Assembly: GCA_963978895.1 (NCBI GenBank)
Contig: OZ022247.1
Coordinates: 9,907,456-9,971,455 of the forward strand
Direction of reading: 5' to 3'
Source: Erpobdella octoculata
Taxonomy: Eukaryota; Annelida; Clitellata; Hirudinida; Erpobdellidae
DNA length: 64,000 bases
Below are positions 1 through 10,519 of the stretch, piece by piece. Within the stretch, counting starts at the first letter, position 1. The number at the start of each line of letters is the position of its first letter. Both the position numbers and the translations under genes were made by a program. The notes under the pieces were generated by a model, which was given only the letters and a program-made list of their open reading frames with translations, did no database searches and was not told the DNA's origin.

Positions 1-589
1 GGCTGCCTTGCTAAAAGCCTTCCTAAACAACAGGCGGGCCGATATATTTATTCTATATATATGTCGCAGACTCCTCTGTTTTCTGCGTAATATCTTCAAA
101 ATTGGACTCAACCAATCTCGAAACACTTTATTATTCTGAGTTACTATGGTTTACTGGCCAATTTCGGCTGTCGCCATTTTCGGAGCCCATATAAAAAACC
201 TGCAAACTATGAAATTACAAAATATAACTCCACTTTTTAAATGAATAAATTATAAAACGTCTGAAATTAATAATTGATCTTGAGAACTGCAAAGTTATCT
301 TTAAATCTCAATATTTCTGTAAACGTACACAGCATTGGACATCCAACACTTCGGAACAAATTTTATTTTAATTTTGAAAACTCTAGATGAATTTTTGAAC
401 ATCAGATTTAAGTTTATTAACAAAAAACTTAATTAGTGAATTAGTGTGCAACATTAGAACAAGTTGAATGAAACAAAGCTTCGGAAGACCAGCAGCAAGA
501 ACTTGTTATCTACAATTTTTAAAGCTTACTAATGCAACAAACAGCATGAATACAATATTATGCATTAATCAGTTAATAATTTTTATTGC
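1..589. other. Non-coding region downstream of ligand A
   Basis: AT-rich sequence with no supported gene. It lies 3' of ligand A, which is on the minus strand, so part of it may be 3' UTR. I see no repeat boundary or structured RNA here. Confidence 0.5.
582..587 (-). terminator. Poly(A) signal of ligand A
   Basis: AATAAA on the minus strand, two bases after the TAA stop of ligand A. If used, the 3' UTR would be only a few tens of nucleotides. Other AATAAA hexamers lie further downstream, so the site actually used is not certain. Confidence 0.4.
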
Positions 590-2041
590 TTAAAATATCT
601 TAATACAGTGGCAAGCCAAGGGAATCATGTCGTCTATTATCATTGTCTCTAATCCTTTATGGGTGCGAATAATGATGGATAGCGACTGGTACACAAGCAC
701 TCCACATTCGTGTCGCCAAAAACTGTTTTTCGATTGTAAATGACCCCCATGATTGCACGTTCCTGAACAAAAGTACGTTTGAAATCCTGGTGGTTCTATA
801 ATGAAGCTATCCATTCCATGATCTTTAAAAGATATGTACATAGGTACACGACAACACATGTGATTTTCCTCACTGATATCGCAGTCAAGGCTGGGCAGAT
901 CGCTGGCAAATCTTTTTGTTCTGTGATTTTCAATATTTCGTTCTTGAACAAGAAGATTTAAAATCGGAAATGTTGTTAATTCTTGCCAAGACTTTTCGTT
1001 GTCGTTGTTTTCTAAAGAAACTGAGGTGGTTGAAAAGTTTTCAGTTTTCAATGATTCGTTCCAAAGAACAAAATGAACAAGATCTTCAATATTGTAACGC
1101 CCGTCGCAAGCTATTTCTAAGCCATAATTTGAAGACGGGTCGAGAACCCACTGCTGCACTGCTTTTGAAATATCAAATTCTTCCCAACCAAGACTCTCTA
1201 AGGAAATCAATCTTGTGGTTATCGGAAGGCGCATAAATTGGCCCGGCGAGTGAGTTGTAGCGTTTATGAGTTGAAAAATTTCAATGCTAACAGAGCGGTC
1301 AACAAAATCACTTGAACAGATCAGCTCAGGTTTGACAAAAGATTTGTACAGCTTTAATGTAGCAGAATTTATTAAAAGTTCCTTTTGTGGGTCATCCGGT
1401 TTGTTGATATTCACATTAAAATATATTTTTCCGTTTCCTCTGAGTTCATCAATGTCTAAGTTATCAGGGCGAAAACCTGAAAACACATAAATAATTGACC
1501 ATATAAAGAAATGGAACAAATATATATTCATTGTCAGAAGAATTTTACCTGTGTCGCTGTAGCTATAAAATTGGCTGGCATAGTTTTGATCATCTAAAAG
1601 CAGTGTTTCTAAAGTACGTGTGCCGATTTCTTGTTTACTTTGTTCATACAGTCTCAGAAGTTGGCGCCTCTCAGAATCACTTATATTTATTTTGGACACG
1701 TTTGGAACATTAGTCATGCCCAAACGCCTCAGAATGTCGGAAACGATCTCCAGCTTGATGTGGTTGATGACTGGATCAGATGAATCGTTGATGAAATTTG
1801 AGGGAATATCGTTGAGAAGGTTTTCGCTGCTGTAATCGCCGGCATCCAGAGTTTTATTATTGGTGTCATTTGCAAACATTTGGTTCATCTCCGTGTATTT
1901 TTCACGATTTTCTGTGTTATTATTTACGCTAGTCCTAGTTTCGAAAGTATTTTCTTGACTTTTTATACTCCCAAGTTTTGCTACGCACAAAACGATTGAA
2001 AGTGTTAGGAAAATCATGGTTGATTTATTCCAACTGGTCAT
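590..2041 (-). CDS. Secreted TGF-beta superfamily ligand precursor, activin/myostatin-like (ligand A)
   Basis: Open as 483 codons, but positions 1477-1548 are a 72-nt in-frame intron, so the mature message should encode about 459 residues. Order: hydrophobic signal peptide (start M1 or M9, MIFLTLSIVL), acidic low-complexity prodomain start, TGF-beta propeptide with LGWEEFD, dibasic furin-type site RTKR near residue 353, then a 106-residue mature domain. The mature part has DC, then CC, YFC, GTC, HEC and ACHC: the cystine-knot pattern of the nine-cysteine activin/TGF-beta/myostatin class. Only eight cysteines are present; a single cysteine (HEC) stands where the family has CC. Extracellular signalling through type I/II receptor kinases is inferred from the family. 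It is the paralogue of the gene at 18966-20780. Alternative: a decaying duplicate, but the long open frame with an intact cleavage site argues against that. Confidence 0.88.
   Translation of the reverse strand: MTSWNKSTMIFLTLSIVLCVAKLGSIKSQENTFETRTSVNNNTENREKYTEMNQMFANDTNNKTLDAGDYSSENLLNDIPSNFINDSSDPVINHIKLEIVSDILRRLGMTNVPNVSKINISDSERRQLLRLYEQSKQEIGTRTLETLLLDDQNYASQFYSYSDTGKILLTMNIYLFHFFIWSIIYVFSGFRPDNLDIDELRGNGKIYFNVNINKPDDPQKELLINSATLKLYKSFVKPELICSSDFVDRSVSIEIFQLINATTHSPGQFMRLPITTRLISLESLGWEEFDISKAVQQWVLDPSSNYGLEIACDGRYNIEDLVHFVLWNESLKTENFSTTSVSLENNDNEKSWQELTTFPILNLLVQERNIENHRTKRFASDLPSLDCDISEENHMCCRVPMYISFKDHGMDSFIIEPPGFQTYFCSGTCNHGGHLQSKNSFWRHECGVLVYQSLSIIIRTHKGLETMIIDDMIPLACHCIKIF
1477..1548 (-). 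other. 72-nt phase-1 intron of ligand A
   Basis: Minus strand reads CACAG|GTAAAATT at the donor and TGTGTTTTCAG|GTTTTCG at the acceptor. Its 24 codons are hydrophobic and absent from the paralogue. Ligand B has an intron at the same place and phase (G|GN). Because 72 is a multiple of three and there is no stop, automated tools read through it. Confidence 0.85.
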
Positions 2042-2362
2042 TATGAAACGAATAATTTTGCATTAACATATTTTGAGTTCAGTTACAAACCGATCAAGAA
2101 ACTAACGGACTACGTGAATTTCATCACGACGTAGACGCTCGAAACATCAAATTATTGCATCGACGGAGTTTAAAGGAATCTGAAAACGAGCTGCAGGCAT
2201 CATCAGCTGCTATGAAAAATGGTCCTGTCAGCTAATTGACTTGTTATTGTAAACAGGCTATATAACCTTCGTGAGATTAGGTTACGAGTTGCTTTTTAAA
2301 ACATATTCTTAAAAGAATTTTCTAATTTCTTAAATGTAATCTGAGTAATTTCTTAGATGTTT
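2042..2362. other. Upstream region of ligand A
   Basis: About 320 bases 5' of the ligand A start codon, presumably holding its promoter and 5' UTR. I recognise no specific binding site. Confidence 0.35.
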
Positions 2363-2530
2363 GACTATATGTTTGACTATAAATGTGATTATAAATGGTA
2401 TTATAAATGCGATTATAAATGGTATTATAAATCTGATTATAAATGTTATTATAAATCTGGTTATAAATGTTATTATAAATCTGATTATAAATGGTATTAT
2501 AAATCTGATTTTAAATGTGATAATAAATAT
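2363..2530 (+). repeat. 12-bp minisatellite (ATTATAAATGGT-like)
   Basis: About fourteen imperfect units of 12 bp alternating between GATTATAAATGG and TATTATAAATCT types. The period is a multiple of three, so it opens long frames in several registers; none is a gene. Confidence 0.85.
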
Positions 2531-3627
2531 TTGTTTGAAATCATAATGTATTTGTTTATTTATTTCTTCAAACAGTTTCTAATTAAAAACTTATTTGTTC
2601 TTATGGCAAATGTTATTTTTGAGTGATTTATATCCGAGCATAGTCGATAAAGTCTTGTTTGCAATTTAAAAACTCAGAAACGAAAAGCGAATGATTATTT
2701 TTTTATTATAGTTTAATTCTTGTTACACTTTGTGTTTTAAAAAGATTAAAAATCAAAATAGCTGCCATGTGTTAAATTTAGCAAAAATAAACACTAATAT
2801 ATAAATACGTTGAATTGATAGAGCCGCGTTAACACGCAGACGCAACCAGGTATGAAACAGTCCAGTCCGTATGTCCGTATGTAATATGAAGTAACAAAAC
2901 TTCAAAAAAGTTTTTCATTTTATACTGTAAAATATCTATGAATTAATTTCAGCATTTTCATGTGTCAAAGTGCCCGTGTAAGTTTGCCTTTTACAAGTAT
3001 TCTTTAATAGTTATTTAGGTGCATATTAGACAGATTTTAATTGCAGTGATTAAAACTTATTGTAGTCTAGCTAAACGCTTATTATCGCCCAATAAAACTA
3101 AAATTATTTTATAGAATTTTCATAAATTAAATTAATTGGTTTTCCTACACTAAAGCAGTGAGAGGACGCAACTTGTAATTGACCAAAAGAAACAATGATT
3201 TTCAAATTCAATCGACATACTTACTTGTAGCAAATAACTCTTTGGTTTGCTTATCATTATCGCAAAATAGGTTTAATTAGAAGCTGCAATCCTTGGAATT
3301 GACATGGCATTGAAATTATGACATTGAAATCATTAGTATGCGGGGTGAATGCACATCCTTTTTTTTTTATATGTAATCGACTATCGCCCAACGCTCTTAT
3401 CTTCCAAACAACAAGTTTAGTTCAAAAAATTTCAATATGTTTCAATATATTCAACACTTAAATATTATTTTAACTTTTTAGAACATTAGTTTACAAGCGT
3501 TGCTTTGAAAAAATATTTCTATATATTTTATTATTTTTCATTTTTCTGTGTATAAATTTTTTTTAAACACTATCATTTAAACCAATTTTTTTTATCTTCA
3601 AAGGATTAATGTATTTAATGTCACCTA
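2531..3627. other. AT-rich intergenic sequence
   Basis: No gene, RNA or clear repeat is visible beyond homopolymer runs. Confidence 0.5.
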
Positions 3628-3641
3628 TCGAGGTACTAACC

Positions 3642-3824
3642 TTTTTTTTTCTTTTTTTTTTTTAAATAGTTTATAGTCCATTACACCAGGTGTTTTAAGA
3701 CTCTAATGGCTGTATGTAGGAAGCACTTAAGTACTTCCTGTCGTGGACCAGAATTTGATCTTTTTTACTTTTCCCTCCTCCTTTCTCCAGGCTTGGGACT
3801 GTCTCGCAATTAGCGAGGCGGAGT
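3642..3824 (-). mobile_element. Short retroposon (SINE or 5'-truncated LINE) with 14-bp target duplication
   Basis: A 183-bp insert with an A-rich tail (T-rich on plus, 3642-3663) at its left end, flanked by the perfect 14-bp repeat TCGAGGTACTAACC at 3628-3641 and 3825-3838. Poly(A) plus a long target duplication is the hallmark of target-primed reverse transcription. There is no coding content and I cannot place its family; I see no convincing tRNA A/B box. Confidence 0.8.
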
Positions 3825-3838
3825 TCGAGGTACTAACC

Positions 3839-4627
3839 GAGCTCGACGTTGCTTAACTTCGTTGATTGGACGAGTAGCGGTGTTTTTAAAACCAACATTT
3901 GCGCTGAAACAAACAAACAAACAAACAAACAACATACAACCTTGAAAGTTAATATAAACACTGTAAAAACGACAGAATTTATAGCGCCACCTATCAGGAA
4001 AACGGGAATTTCTAACATACTTATGTATTACTGTACTGTACCCTGTACATCCAGACATCCGAATTTATGTATTTTAATATATGATAGTTCATTTCAATTT
4101 TTGCGTGCATACGCATTTGTTGGAATACCCCATCTTCCCATACGCACGCGTACGCAAATCACTCGTTCGGGACACATCCCCCACCCCCTCGGTGCTTACG
4201 TAATATATGGATGACCCCTGACTTTGTGCTAAATTGAAAATTTTGAAGTCGTCGTCAGATGGAGCAGAATAATCCCTGTTTGATACGATTTGTTTATAGT
4301 TGTTGTCATTGTAAAATATCAGGCAGTCTATCCTGACAAATTCAATTGATAGTTAAGAGTTCACTTGATGTCTGTTATAATATTAGTTTCAGAATTGATG
4401 TGAGTTAATTGAACTTGAATGTTTTTCTAATAATTCGAGAACAGTTTTGGATGCTGTGAACATTACTGATTGATTTGTGGCTTACAAACAGTTTGAGAAA
4501 GCAGGGATTGTAGTGTCTATGGTGTGACTTACCATCTCGATGGGGTTGTTCCGGTTTAGAGTGTGATATTATAGTGTTATGTGAATAAACGTGGTTTTGA
4601 TTTAATTCGATTGCATCAGCACATCAA
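3839..4627. other. Intergenic, with a short AAAC array
   Basis: Contains about five AAAC units near 3908-3931 and no gene. The sequence around the retroposon insertion resembles an older repeat but has no recognisable end. Confidence 0.4.
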
Positions 4628-4647
4628 TTTTATGTATAAAAAGCAAT

Positions 4648-5140
4648 GTTTGTATGTATGTATGTATGTATGTATGTATGTATGTATGTATGTATGTATG
4701 TATGTATGTATGTATGTATGTATGTATGTATGTATGTATGTATGTATGTATGTATGTATGTATGTATGTATGTATGTATGTATGTATGTATGTATGTATG
4801 TATGTATGTATGTATGTATGTATGTATGTATGTATGTATGTATGTATGTATGTATGTATGTATGTATGTATGTATGTATGTATGTATGTATGTATGTATG
4901 TATGTATGTATGTATGTATGTATGTATGTATGTATGTATGTATGTATGTATGTATGTATGTATGTATGTATGTATGTATGTATGTATGTATGTATGTATG
5001 TATGTATGTATGTATGTATGTATGTATGTATGTATGTATGTATGTATGTATGTATGTATGTATGTATGTATGTATGTATGTATGTATGTATGTATGTATG
5101 TATGTATGTATGTATGTATGTATGTATGTATGTATGTATG
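4648..5140 (+). repeat. TATG microsatellite, about 123 units
   Basis: A nearly perfect ATGT/TATG tetranucleotide array of about 490 bp. It opens all frames on both strands (MYVC and YIHT repeats), which are artefacts. It sits at the 5' side of a family 1 repeat, as do the arrays at 44564, 54822 and 63178. Confidence 0.98.
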
Positions 5141-5319
5141 TTTGTATATTCAAGCATCAACTGAAAACCGCTGAACTGATTTTATTGAAATTTGGCACAC
5201 TTATGGGAGCCGGTGGTTTGTGTGAAGTTTGAAAAACATTTGTTAATCCGTTGGTGTTTTATGGAGAAAAAACGTTTTGGTCAGCAAGAGAGAAAGAAAG
5301 AAAGAGAGCGAGAAATCGA

Positions 5320-5525
5320 CCGAGAGCGAGAAAGCGACCGGAAGCGGAAAATCAACCGGGAGCGGGAAAAGCGACGGAGAGCGGGAAAAGCGACGGGGAG
5401 CGGGAAAAGCGACGGAGAGCGGGAAAAGCGACCGGGAGCGGGAAAGAGACCGGGAGCGGGAAAGCGACCAGGAGCGGAAAAGCGACCGGGAGTGGGAAAG
5501 CGAACGGGAACGGGAAAGCAAGCGG
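5320..5525 (+). repeat. GA-rich minisatellite of family 1
   Basis: Degenerate 12- to 18-bp units of the type GCGACCGGGAGCGGGAAA. One strand is nearly all purine with repeated GGG runs. Arrays of the same unit occur in every family 1 copy. Arg/Ser/Glu-rich frames across it are not genes. Confidence 0.9.
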
Positions 5526-5602
5526 TGAAAGAAACGGGAGTAAAAGTAAACAATAGAAAAACCTCTAAAATCCCCGGCAACCGCTAACTAAAACGTTTTT
5601 TA

Positions 5603-6010
5603 CCAATGCTTTTATTAACTCGTCGTCTCTGTTTCTCTGTCTGTCTGTTTCTCTGTTTGTCTGTTTCTCTGTCTGTCTGTTTCTCTGTCTGTCTGTTTCT
5701 CTGTCTGTCTGTTTCTCTGTCTGTTTCAAATCTTGCAATCAATTTTTGAGTCACTTTCTGATGATAGATTTTTTTCAAATTTTGCTTACATGCTCAAAAT
5801 AGAAGACAATGCAATATTCAATTATTAGTTTTACAATAAGTCAATTAATTCAGTTAATTTTAATTAATTTATATATATTTATGTATATGTGTACGTGTGT
5901 GTGTTTATTATATTTTTTTATCTAGGAATTTATGTATATGTGTTTGCAAAAAATTGATTGCAAAATTTGTGTTTTAATTACATATAAAAGCATTGGGTTT
6001 TAAAAATTCG
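5603..6010 (+). repeat. Interspersed repeat, family 3, with TCTG microsatellite
   Basis: Starts with AATGCTTTTATTAACTCG and a TCTG/TTTC array at 5626-5724, followed by sequence resembling 30370-30560 (also a short start at 40552-40615). These share a start, a tetranucleotide array and downstream sequence, so they are copies of one element, likely Helitron-like. The boundaries are approximate. Confidence 0.5.
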
Positions 6011-6392
6011 TTTTTAATTTACTTGTTTGTCCATAAAACACCAACGTATTAACAAATTTTTGTCAAACTTGACACAAACCACCGCCTGATTATCTAAAGT
6101 GTGAGCGAAAAAGCAACCGGGATCTAAAAAAGCGAATAGGAAAAGTGACCAGGAAGAGGAGAGCAGGCTGAAACAGGAAAACGTAAAAGCGACCATGAGC
6201 GGAATGCGACCGGGAGCGGGAAACGAGCGGGAGCGGGAAACGACCGGGAGCGGGAAACGACCGGGAGTGGGAAAGCGACCGGGAACGGGAAAGCAGCCGG
6301 GAGAAGAGCAAGCGGTGAAGGAAACGGGAGCAAGTGAGGAAAATGATAGAAAAACTTCTAAAAACCCCGGGCAACGCCGGGTACCCCGCTAG
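6011..6392 (+). mobile_element. Family 1 Helitron-like copy 2, 3' part
   Basis: GA-rich minisatellite followed by a clean 3' end: CCCGG-GCAACG-CCGGG hairpin, seven spacer bases, then CTAG at 6389-6392 followed by T, as expected for a Helitron terminus. The first 78 bases (6011-6088) are an inverted copy of 5205-5272, so this copy was rearranged with copy 1. Confidence 0.7.
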
Positions 6393-8038
6393 TAAATGAT
6401 AAAACTTTTCCTAACATCAATTAAACGATAATGATAAAGTCCAATAATATTTCATAAAAAATATTAATCACTTAGTTGTTCAGTTACAAAACATTAGCTG
6501 TAATAAAAATATAATTTTGTTTCATTTATAAATTCAACATACGCTTATTCCACTTAACACTGAATGATTAAAAATATCTCGACATCAATTAAAAGAATAT
6601 AATTAATGCATTAATATTTCATAAAAAAAAGTAATCACTTTTATTTTTTAAACAAAATTTGATATTTGATGTGATTTATTGTAGCTCAGAGCCTATAGCG
6701 TTTGGTTCTTGGTTCTGACCTTAGCAGAAACCAGGTTTTTTACATGAATAAAAATAAAATGCATTCGGACTGAAGGTATTCTATGTTACTTTATTATTTG
6801 TCTGTAGTAATAAAATAATAACATTTTCTTAAATTTTAAACTTTGGAAACTGACCATAAATTTGATGGCAAGAATTTATATAGCTATCTACCAGGAAGAA
6901 AAAAACCCTTGAGATTTGTGAACTCCCCCTTTCAAGGGATGGTTGGATTATAAATTAAATTAAACCAGTCAAAGTTTAAGAAATTTGTTAACATTCTTTA
7001 ACATTATCAAATTAAATAATATAATGTTCATTTTAGTTTTAAAAAATCAATGATGATGTCAAGAAATTTCTCTCAGCCTAGAAACCGTTTTAATAAACAA
7101 ACCCAAAATAACATTATTTATTAATGTTGTTCAAGATATCTCTGTATATCTGCAGTTGGTATTAAAAATTTTAAAATATTTGAAAAAAAATCATTGGTTT
7201 GGAGTTTGATGTTTCATTCTAGTTAAACTAACATGACAGCTAAAGAAATTATCAACAAACTGATTTTTGGACCAAATTGCACTTTTTATAAACCATTAAA
7301 AAATATGTGTAGTTTATTTAACATTAATTTTAAATAGAGCACTAGTGAAACAAAGTTTTAGCATTCTCAACAAAAATGCATTTACAAAACAAAATTTTTA
7401 GATGATTGCCATCAAAGCTGTATTTTACGTCTTTCTTCAGTATGACCAGGGTCTGAAAACACTAAAACTATAGCCCTCATAGAAAAAACTGTGGAACATT
7501 GGTTGACAATGAAAAAAAGCTGTAGGTTATTGCAGTTAACTGTACATTTATTGTGACATTTATTCTTTGATCTATGAAAATGATAATAAATTTTGTTGTA
7601 ACAAATAGTTTGTTCAAATGGTCAGTTTTTATGTTAACATTTCAATAAACAAAAACGTTTAAAAATGATTCTAAATGCCTATTAAGAATTATTTTTTCAA
7701 TTATTTTTCTGTCCAGATTGTTAAAATAATCTCAAAATACTCCACTTTCTGCTTAAGTTTGGACAATTCAATCTATCCCGAAAAGTTTCATGGCCTCCAA
7801 AATATTTGGCAAATCGTTGAACATGAATTACTATTTTTACTACGTTGATCTTTTCTTATCCGGTAGAAAATGAAATGAAATGAAAAAAAGAGAATTTCTA
7901 TAGCGCCGTAAACAATGAGTGTTAATTAAAAAGCTGTTGAACATACAGAGTTTTCATTTGGTCGCTGGCGACCTTAATCCTATTTTGGGCTAACGAATAA
8001 ATTTTATTATATCAAGCCCGCAATTGTGCAGCATACAC
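6393..8038. other. AT-rich intergenic sequence
   Basis: No gene visible. A diverged direct repeat of about 60 bp starts near 6414 and 6578 (shared ACATCAATTAAA and ATATTTCATAAAAA). I see no further structure. Confidence 0.45.
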
Positions 8039-8198
8039 AGTGCCGGATTAAATTAGCACGGGGCCTGCCGCAAATTCCATCAAAGAGCCCTTAGACTGTG
8101 TTGGAAAAAGTACTGTGTTTCAGTACTTAAGTAAAAGTACAAGTAACGCCTCAAAAAGTTACTTAAGTAAAAGTAAAAGTATTTGCTAAAAAATGTAC

Positions 8199-8269
8199 TT
8201 AACCCATTACTATACGAAAATACTAAAAATAACATTGCGTTTTCGTAACTGTAACCGTTAATGGGTTAA
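8199..8269 (-). mobile_element. 71-bp TTAA-flanked MITE, copy 1
   Basis: TTAACCCATTA at the left and TAATGGGTTAA at the right: a short palindromic element bounded by TTAA, as in piggyBac-type insertions. Removing it together with one TTAA restores the GTACTTAAGTAAAAGTA pattern of the surrounding hAT end. A second copy in the opposite orientation lies at 18564-18638. Confidence 0.75.
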
Positions 8270-8379
8270 GTAAAAGTAAAAAGTAACAGCACTTTAAAGT
8301 TACTTTTAAAGTAAAAAGTATAAGTACTGAAGCCGCTTTTGTAATGATCATTTGTCAATCATCTAACTGGATGGCCTTG

Positions 8380-10490
8380 AGGACATGTGGGCTAACCTCA
8401 TAATTTGTATAAAAAATTTTTTGATGAAATCGATGCATCTATGCCTCACACGTCTATGGACAAACGGGCTAAGCTTTTATCTAATGAATTTTCAAAGATA
8501 TTATCATGTGATCTGTTGGGCTAACCTAATTTGATGAATAAGTTGTCTGGACAAGTGGTCTATCCCCATAGCCCTGTCCTTGCAGACTACCAAAAGTGGC
8601 GTTGTCAGTTGTTGACGTAAACAAACGGCAAGTAAATTGATAATTCTGATAAAATGACTTTGAGAAAGCGATTATTGAAACTACAAGAAGAAGAATATTC
8701 ACTGACCAAAAAAAAGCCTCGTGTAATTATATTACTATAGTTTGCGTCGCCAATGTGTTTTCGCTTGTAACGGTATAGCTCATGTGGCCGTGATGTACTG
8801 TATGGCCTACCCTTCTACAATCTAGCATGTCAATGCATTCATTTTGTATTCCTTGGCACTAATAAGTCTGGATTGTATGTTGCTGTATCGTACGGACCAT
8901 TTTTGTATGCAAATTTTTGGAAAGTGGGCATATTTTTTTGCCGAACGATGCAGACTTTAGTGACATCGATAAGCGACTGAAATATCACCCACAAGTTTGT
9001 ATTCCACAAGAGTGGCACGATATAGTAGCAGAGGCTCGAAGTAGGTTAAAACCATTCAGAGCTGCTGTATCGTACGGACCATTTTTGTATGCAAACTTTG
9101 TCAATGCACGTCTGCATCACCATCCGTGAAAAAGCCCACTTGTCCACAGATCAGTGCTTATGCAAACTACTTGAATAGCCCATTACTCATAATAATATTA
9201 AGCCATAATATTGTAGTCAAAATTTTGATTTTTCGTCATACTTCATAATTTGTCAATTAAACCTGTTTAGTTGTTTGAACATTATGACAGTTACAGTTAA
9301 AGTCACACATATTAGGATGTACGTTATATAGTCTGCCAACCTTATTCTCTTTTTGGAGATGAATCAAAGTAAATCCTTACCTACAGCTTGATAGGGAGAT
9401 ACTCATTTTTTTTGACTAAGGCATCCAATGTATTTTTAATCTAGCGCCAATGGAATCCGTCGACTTGGTCCAGCAGTCAGCAATGCATTCTGTTTCTCCA
9501 CAGATGTACCAATGGAATCCGTTGACTCAACAGTGGTAGCAATGGAATCTGTCGTTGCTGTAGCAGCACCAATAGAATCCGTCGACTGGGTCCAGCAGTC
9601 AGCAATGCGTCCAGAGGTCCACACAAGAGATTGTCTCATGCATACAAAAATACCTCAAAAACTGTCCCGATAATGGCAAGACTGAACTAGTGTCATGGTC
9701 CGATAGCTGTGGAAGACAAAACCGAGTAGCCGAGGCTCGAAGTAGGTTAAAACCATTCAGAGTAGTCAAAATAAAAACTACCGACTTCTTTTCAACTGTG
9801 CCACTAGAGCATTACATCATCAATGGCAAAAGGTTTATCTCAAATGATAAAGTAAATTGGTTTGAGGCAAAACAAATACAAGTTTGCAGAAGCAACCCGA
9901 AATCACTCTTCATACAATACTCGAAAAACAGTGATGAAAACTGGAGGGAAATTGACCTCACTAAACGTAGCAACCACATTGACTTGACAGCTGTATTTCA
10001 ACCAGTGCTCTACACGGCTCCTCATTGAATAAACGCTTGTTATATTGTGTGGACTAAATTTAAAAAAATGTTCTTTGTGAAAACAATACAATACTACTTT
10101 ATTTGTTTTAAAATATGTCAAACTCTAAAGTACACTTATTGCATTGTGATGTCAATAAACTAAACGTTTGATTTAAAGTTATTACAACGTTGTACTAGTC
10201 TAACTACTCAAACAGTATTATGCTCTGAACACTTGTGGTCTAACCATTAGCGCTTCTGGTCTAGCAGCCTCAGTCACTAAACACATGTGGGCTAACCATT
10301 AATTTGATCAATAATTCACTTAATGTAATAATATTTTTTTAAATAGAGTGCTATCTGGGTGTGGCAGGTTAGTATTAAATAAATGTCTATCTCGAAATTT
10401 GCGTGAAACAGTGATATATTGATTAAAATACAAAACATTGATTATCTCAGAACTTTAGAAAATGCGGTGAGCCCGTTTGTCCTCAAAGCG
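8380..10490. repeat. Dispersed GGACAAGTGGGCTAACC-like motifs in the hAT element
   Basis: Imperfect copies near 8381, 8457, 8508, 8547, 9133 (inverted), 10227, 10277 and 10473 (inverted). Clustering inside one transposon suggests subterminal transposase-binding repeats; that role is inferred. Confidence 0.5.
8917..10028 (+). pseudogene. Broken ORF cassette of unknown multicopy protein inside the hAT element
   Basis: Two open pieces, 8917-9129 (70 aa) and 9690-10028 (112 aa), share about 35 nt encoding EARSRLKPFR, so a segment was duplicated. Residues such as LPNDADFSDIDKR, PQEWHDI, NWFEAKQIQV and WREIDL look like a conserved globular protein seen in transposon-associated families, but I cannot name it. 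Between the pieces, 9440-9640 encodes short repeats of the type PMESVD. The context suggests captured cargo or another nested TE. No catalytic motif is recognised. Confidence 0.4.
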
Positions 10491-10519
10491 TTACTCTAAT
10501 TTATCATAATTCCATCGTC

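Larger units (their letters stand above)
4628..5590 (+). mobile_element. Helitron-like non-autonomous repeat, family 1, copy 1
   Basis: Modular copy: a TATAAAAA-type 5' lead, a huge TATG array, a conserved segment around 5165-5275 (reads like CCGCTGAACTGATTTTATTG), then a GA-rich minisatellite and a GGCAACCG end with CTAA near 5583. The same module order recurs at 31363, 39290, 44547 and 63157. The Helitron assignment rests on better-preserved copies that end in a hairpin plus CTAG. The 3' hairpin of this copy is decayed. Confidence 0.65.

Noticed and set aside
2357..2626. YKCDYKWYYK-repeat ORF
   Set aside because: Encoded by the 12-bp minisatellite with no start context or homology.
4581..5232. 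Long MYVC/YIHT repeat ORFs on both strands
   Set aside because: They are translations of the TATG array; the same occurs at 44558, 54765 and 63145.
5192..5587. Arg/Ser/Glu-rich ORFs resembling SR proteins
   Set aside because: They are frames across the GCGACCGGGAGCGGGAAA minisatellite, open on both strands; also at 6090, 31509, 32345, 39566 and 44197.
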